Source of the DNA: Ruminococcus sp.
GTDB lineage: Bacteria; Bacillota; Clostridia; Oscillospirales; Acutalibacteraceae
Direction of reading: 5' to 3'
NCBI GenBank assembly: GCA_004555265.1
Contig: SFIQ01000036.1
Span: forward strand, 1-16,115
DNA: 16,115 nucleotides
The position numbers were made by a program, and so were the translations under genes. Shown piece after piece: positions 12,899 to 16,115 of the stretch (positions are counted from its first letter, which is position 1; every line of letters starts with the position of its first letter). The notes beneath the pieces are model-generated. The model was not told the DNA's origin. It was given only the letters and a program-made list of their open reading frames with translations, and searched no databases.

Positions 12899-13389
12899 CC
12901 GTTAAAATCCTCCTTCAAAATTTCTCGCAGCATCTTTCGGGCACGGGATAGTTGTTTTTTAACAGCTACCATATTTGTGCTAGTAATTTGTGCGATTTTT
13001 GATACCGAAAGATTTTCATAATAAAACAGTACAACAACAGTACGGTAGGGTTGTTTAAGGCTATTCACAGCTTCACGAACTGAAAGCCTTATAGTTATGT
13101 CGTTTTCAGGACTGTCATCGGGAATGTCCGGTGTTTCCTCCATAGGTATAATTTTTGAATTTTTGCGGATCATTTCAACCGCTGTATTGTGAACAATACG
13201 CAATATCCACGGCTTAAAAGAATTTTCGTTTTTTAATGTGTCTAAATTTTTATAGGCTCGATATATGGATTCGCTGATGATTTCGCCTGCATCCGAATCG
13301 TTTCTGACAATAGAAAAAGCCAAAGAATACATTGATTTTTCACAAAGCCGTATATGTTCGCAAAATGCGTCTTTGTCGGTCAAAATCAT
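12895..13389 (-). CDS. sigV: ECF sigma factor, SigV-like
   Basis: A 164-residue sigma-70 family factor with only regions 2 and 4. Region 2 (about 10-75) includes YSLAFSIVRNDSDAGEIISE and FKPWILRIVHNTAVEMIRK for core binding and -10 recognition. Region 4 (about 102-156) includes LKQPYRTVVVLFYYENLSVS and the recognition helix VAVKKQLSRARKML. The open frame begins further upstream inside the SGNH gene. The ATG at 13389 forms an ATGA overlap with the SGNH stop but is very close to GGGGAGG; a TTG at 13383 has the better 7-nt spacing and is an alternative start. The SigV assignment rests mainly on its RsiV-like partner. It should activate its own operon and other cell-envelope genes. Confidence 0.83.
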   Translation of the reverse strand: MILTDKDAFCEHIRLCEKSMYSLAFSIVRNDSDAGEIISESIYRAYKNLDTLKNENSFKPWILRIVHNTAVEMIRKNSKIIPMEETPDIPDDSPENDITIRLSVREAVNSLKQPYRTVVVLFYYENLSVSKIAQITSTNMVAVKKQLSRARKMLREILKEDFNG

Positions 13390-14231
13390 CCCTCCCCGAT
13401 TAGTGAAGCCGTTTGTCTTATGATCCATCTGCCCCACTCACTGTAATATTTAGCATAAAGATGCGTACTGTCCTCCGATTTGTCAGAAGATAGTGCGCCT
13501 GTTTTATCATCGAACAGAATATTGGCATCAAGATAAAATTTGCTTTTTCCGTCAGCGAGTTTTGCTAATTCTGCATTTAACCCGTTAATAGCAGTATTGT
13601 TTACTACCTTATCGCTATCTGAACGGCTTTTCGTAACGTGCAGATTTGCCTGAATAAAAATAACAGCATTAGGTTGTTTGTCTTTTATAAATTCAATCAA
13701 TTCACTGTATTTTTCGACGGTACTGCTAATTTTGTATCCCACTTCATTGATGCCGAGCATTATATATATTTTACCATACTTTTTGCTATTCAGCAACTCC
13801 GTCAAAGTCACCTTACCGACTTTGGGAACAGAAACGGGCTTTTTATGAATGTTGTAAACACTCATTCCCACCGTACAAAAATAGTCTGCACCGTCGATAC
13901 CTGCATACTCCATAAGTCCTACTGTCCTCGAATCACCGATGAACAAAGCATCATCCATAGAAATATCGCTTTTTGGCGGCGTTGTTATATTATCTGTCGT
14001 TGATGTTTCTATTGTAGATGTACTTGCTTCGGAACTACCCTCTGTTGCCGCATAACTTGTATCTTCCGAGGTATCTTTGGGAGTCGTTATAATATTGCTT
14101 TGTGTTGTAGAATTGCTTTCGGTTTTTGTGCCGGAGCCTGCAGACGGAGATTTCCAAAGGAACATAAACAGTATAACAGCAACAATTAAAAAACATAAGG
14201 ACAAAAGCGTAACTAAATTTGACTTTTTCAT
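13386..14231 (-). CDS. Membrane-anchored SGNH/GDSL hydrolase, probable O-acetyl transfer partner
   Basis: A 281-residue protein with a signal anchor (about 6-26), a Ser/Thr-rich linker (about 30-90) and an extracellular SGNH domain. Block I is FIGDSRTVG with nucleophile Ser101, LGINE (159-163) takes the place of the GxND oxyanion block, and EDSTHL gives catalytic Asp254/His257. Such proteins take acetyl groups exported by an MBOAT partner and pass them to wall polymers, or act as esterases. The MBOAT gene ends 14 bp upstream, and the sigma start overlaps this stop, so all four genes form one operon. I infer peptidoglycan or other wall-glycan O-acetylation (a PatB- or OatA-C-terminal-like role). 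AGAGGTAAAG precedes the ATG. Confidence 0.85.
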   Translation of the reverse strand: MKKSNLVTLLSLCFLIVAVILFMFLWKSPSAGSGTKTESNSTTQSNIITTPKDTSEDTSYAATEGSSEASTSTIETSTTDNITTPPKSDISMDDALFIGDSRTVGLMEYAGIDGADYFCTVGMSVYNIHKKPVSVPKVGKVTLTELLNSKKYGKIYIMLGINEVGYKISSTVEKYSELIEFIKDKQPNAVIFIQANLHVTKSRSDSDKVVNNTAINGLNAELAKLADGKSKFYLDANILFDDKTGALSSDKSEDSTHLYAKYYSEWGRWIIRQTASLIGEG

Positions 14232-14244
14232 TTTTCTTTACCTC

Positions 14245-15639
14245 TCAAAATCTAAAATATAAAAACGGATCATCAAAGCCACGGTACATACAATATACAC
14301 TTGCGCCGAAAATCACCGATAACAGCAGGCATATAACAACACGGCTTTTAATTTGTTTCAAAATACGAAACGGTAATCTTGTTGAAAATAATATGCCTGC
14401 GATAAAAAACGGATAATATAAGTTCAAGTATTTTAGGTAGTCATATCGGAATATCGACCATACACCTTGACCGAAAAACGGGAACAACCGAGTAAAAAAT
14501 ACACCAAGCTGTGCTATATCATCAATGGCGAATATTGCCCAAGTGATAGGAATCAATATGAGCATATAAATGTGGGCAATGACAGGCATTTTATTAAGAT
14601 ATTTTCCTATAAAGAATTTTTCGAGCATTATGATGAGGAACAGTACCGTACCCCATAAAACGAAATTATATCCTGCACCGTGCCATAACCCCGTAAGCAA
14701 CCATACGATAAGCAGATTTCTGACAGTAGCAATTTTGCCGTTGCGATTTCCGCCAAGAGGGATATAGACATACTCTCTAAACCAAGCCCCAAGCGTTATA
14801 TGCCACCGTCGCCAAAATTCTGTCATTGTAAGGCTTGTGTACGGGTGGTCAAAGTTTTTCGGTAACTTAAATCCGAGCATTTTTCCAAGACCTATCGCCA
14901 TCAAGGAATAACCGAAAAAATCAAAATATATTTGAAAAGAATATGCTATTATCGCCATCCACGCAAGCGGTGTAGATATACTTTCAAACCCGATTGCACA
15001 GGTCTGTGACCACAGTTTTCCGATAGGATTAGCAAGTAAAACTTTTAATCCCAGACCGAAAACAAACACGCCGATACCTTTCAGCACAGATGATGTTTTG
15101 ATTTGCCGCTTATACAGTTCTTTTTCCACTTGACCGTAAGTAACAATCGGACCGGCGATAAGCTGCTCAAACATTGAAATATATACAGCATATCTAAGCA
15201 AACTTCTTTCTGCTTTTACATTTCCTCTGTAAACATCAACAATGTACGAAATTCCTTGAAAAGTGTAAAACGAAATGCCGATAGGCAATACAATATCTGC
15301 GGTAAAATTAAAGCTCGGATTTAATCTGCTCATTTCATTTATTACAAAACCTGAATACTTAAATACGGCAAGGCTGATTAAATGAAAAATTATGCCTGTG
15401 GCTAATAATGCCTTCTTGCGTGCAGGAAATTTTTCAATCCATATACCAATCGCAAAATCCGCAACAATGCTGAGTATAAACAATATAAAATGTTCGGGGT
15501 TATGGATCGTGCCTACGAAGTAAAAACATAAACTGCCGATAAACAATATAAAATTCTTTATTTTATTAGGTACAATATAGTAGCACCCGAAGAATATCGG
15601 CATAAATATGAAGATAAATTGTAAGCTGCTGAATACCAT
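14245..15639 (-). CDS. MBOAT family O-acyltransferase (AlgI/PatA-like)
   Basis: A 464-residue polytopic membrane acyltransferase that moves an acyl group, usually acetyl, across the membrane. Family features are the TEFWRRWHITLGAWFREYVY block (273-292, His280), YIPLGGNR (292-299) and the conserved active-site WHGAGYNF with His320. About ten hydrophobic segments are visible. The frame extends 21 codons upstream, but the family start MVFSSLQFIFIF and GGTGG with a 7-nt spacing support the ATG at 15639. DltB is a relative, but no DltA/C/D lies nearby; the SGNH gene next door points to O-acetylation. It is the first gene of the sigma-controlled operon. Upstream lies a tnpV remnant with its terminator, so the promoter must be within about 15640-15725. 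I found no clear sigma-A or ECF consensus there. Confidence 0.9.
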   Translation of the reverse strand: MVFSSLQFIFIFMPIFFGCYYIVPNKIKNFILFIGSLCFYFVGTIHNPEHFILFILSIVADFAIGIWIEKFPARKKALLATGIIFHLISLAVFKYSGFVINEMSRLNPSFNFTADIVLPIGISFYTFQGISYIVDVYRGNVKAERSLLRYAVYISMFEQLIAGPIVTYGQVEKELYKRQIKTSSVLKGIGVFVFGLGLKVLLANPIGKLWSQTCAIGFESISTPLAWMAIIAYSFQIYFDFFGYSLMAIGLGKMLGFKLPKNFDHPYTSLTMTEFWRRWHITLGAWFREYVYIPLGGNRNGKIATVRNLLIVWLLTGLWHGAGYNFVLWGTVLFLIIMLEKFFIGKYLNKMPVIAHIYMLILIPITWAIFAIDDIAQLGVFFTRLFPFFGQGVWSIFRYDYLKYLNLYYPFFIAGILFSTRLPFRILKQIKSRVVICLLLSVIFGASVYCMYRGFDDPFLYFRF

Positions 15640-15726
15640 AATCGCACCACCGTTTTGCTGTTCTGATATATAGATGCACGGGCAATATAAAAGGTGACAC
15701 ACAAATCTATTTTTGCAAAAAAATCA

Positions 15727-15750
15727 GCGGCAAGGATTTCTCCCTGCCGC
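15727..15750 (-). terminator. Terminator after the tnpV remnant (repeat copy C)
   Basis: On the minus strand GCGGCAGGGA pairs with TCCTTGCCGC (one G-U pair), then TGATTTTTTT follows. It has the same stem design as the hairpins at 1153-1182 and 1848-1887, and separates the MBOAT operon from transcription entering from the right. Confidence 0.75.
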
Positions 15751-15760
15751 CGTGCTTCAG

Positions 15761-15906
15761 TTAGTTGTAAATTATATCGTGGTTTACGATTTCTGTGGCT
15801 TTGTTGCGGATATTATTCATTCGAGCGACCCACTCCATTTGGTTATCCGCTTTGAGTTTTTCTGTCACGCCCTCACGCTCTGCCATCTGATTTACGAGCC
15901 TAAAAA
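15761..15906 (-). pseudogene. tnpV remnant, 3' part only
   Basis: The minus-strand translation RLVNQMAEREGVTEKLKADN and on to MNNIRNKATEIVN, ending in TAA at 15761-15763, matches the C-terminal third of the tnpV product at 1895-2272 with a few substitutions and a different last stretch (HDIIYN). Homology stops near 15906, where unrelated DNA with arm-like repeats begins; no start codon or N-terminal part remains. It marks a second, decayed mobile element upstream of the MBOAT operon. Confidence 0.82.
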
Positions 15907-15939
15907 CCACAACAGAATATGCGGTATGATAGCAAAAAA

Positions 15940-15957
15940 GGTACGAATGTGGTACGA
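15940..15957 (+). repeat. Candidate arm sites left of the third core
   Basis: GGTACGA occurs at 15940-15946 and 15951-15957, 11 bp apart, with a related GGTATGA at 15923-15929. The second copy continues as ACGATGACAAAAC, which mirrors the block near 11915-11925. Confidence 0.45.
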
Positions 15958-15969
15958 TGACAAAACAAA

Positions 15970-16009
15970 AACGCCCGAAAACCCTGTGATTTCAAGGCTT
16001 TCGGGCGTT
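15970..16009. terminator. Strong bidirectional terminator beside the third core
   Basis: AACGCCCGAAA (15970-15980) pairs perfectly with TTTCGGGCGTT (15999-16009). T-rich tracts lie on the exit side in both directions. Confidence 0.8.
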
Positions 16010-16016
16010 ATTTATT

Positions 16017-16028
16017 TTATTCCCACTC
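16017..16028 (-). repeat. guaA-type attachment core, third copy
   Basis: TTATTCCCACTC is identical to 7596-7607 and 11803-11814 and is followed by GC, then by AAAATGAAACTTAA, which resembles the flank of the 11803 copy. Confidence 0.6.
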
Positions 16029-16067
16029 GCAAAATGAAACTTAATTCTAAACGCTTTTGTTTGGGGG

Positions 16068-16097
16068 ATTTGATACCATTTGATTTTTCCTGATACC
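16068..16097 (-). repeat. Candidate arm sites right of the third core
   Basis: ATTTGAT repeats at 16068-16074 and 16078-16084, and TGATACC at 16071-16077 and 16091-16097. On the minus strand ATCAAATGGTATCAAAT resembles the TTATCAAATTGTTATCAAA block next to the guaA junction, in mirror orientation relative to the core. This suggests that a related element continues to the right of the window. Confidence 0.4.
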
Positions 16098-16115
16098 TAT
16101 TATCCTTATCCTATG

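Noticed and set aside
15713..16093. 126-codon plus-strand frame at the right end
   Set aside because: It is antisense to the tnpV remnant and crosses a strong terminator and the core repeat; no start signal.

Overview
The window looks like chromosome of a low-GC Firmicute, most likely a gut-type clostridium. The grounds are Gram-positive Shine-Dalgarno sites, textbook TTGACA/TATAAT promoters with 17-bp spacers, a TnpV-type clostridial transposon protein, a Pre/Mob-type relaxase and a SigV/RsiV-type pair. No RNA marker is present, so the species cannot be named. Nearly every gene is on the minus strand; the exceptions are two XRE-type regulators (6843 and 9919).

Region 1 (1 to about 7607) is one end of an integrative mobilizable element inserted at the 3' end of guaA. 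Reading leftward from the attachment site come an XRE regulator on the plus strand, a divergent operator/promoter block, a structured leader, a short Xis-like gene, a tyrosine integrase, a MobC-like gene broken by an in-frame TGA, a RepA-like ATPase, a Mob/Pre relaxase with an oriT-like site upstream, and tnpV. Cargo follows: a GNAT acetyltransferase, a MmcQ/YjbR protein, and a leader-peptide attenuator whose controlled gene lies off the left edge. Between mobC and repA a plus-strand promoter and a 46-nt hairpin encode a probable antisense RNA with loop CGCCAA, a sequence known from plasmid replication-control RNAs.

Region 2 (7596 to about 11740) is core chromosome: guaA and purA, each with its own consensus promoter, flanking a small divergent pair (polytopic membrane protein plus XRE regulator sharing a palindromic operator).

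Region 3 (11803 to 16028) is a 4.2-kb segment bounded by two copies of the 12-bp sequence found at the guaA 3' end (TTATTCCCACTC). Inside each end lies a pair of 11-bp-period direct repeats that resemble integrase arm sites. It carries an operon of MBOAT acyltransferase, SGNH esterase, ECF sigma factor and RsiV-like anti-sigma factor. Its upstream flank is the 3' remnant of a second tnpV with its terminator. By analogy with SigV-RsiV-OatA, I read it as a lysozyme-sensing cell-wall O-acetylation module on an integrase-less island. The sequence right of 16028 resembles the end of a further element.

The strongest leads are the attenuator at 109-295, the antisense RNA at 4867-4935, the threefold guaA-type core repeat, and the SigV/RsiV/O-acetylation island.
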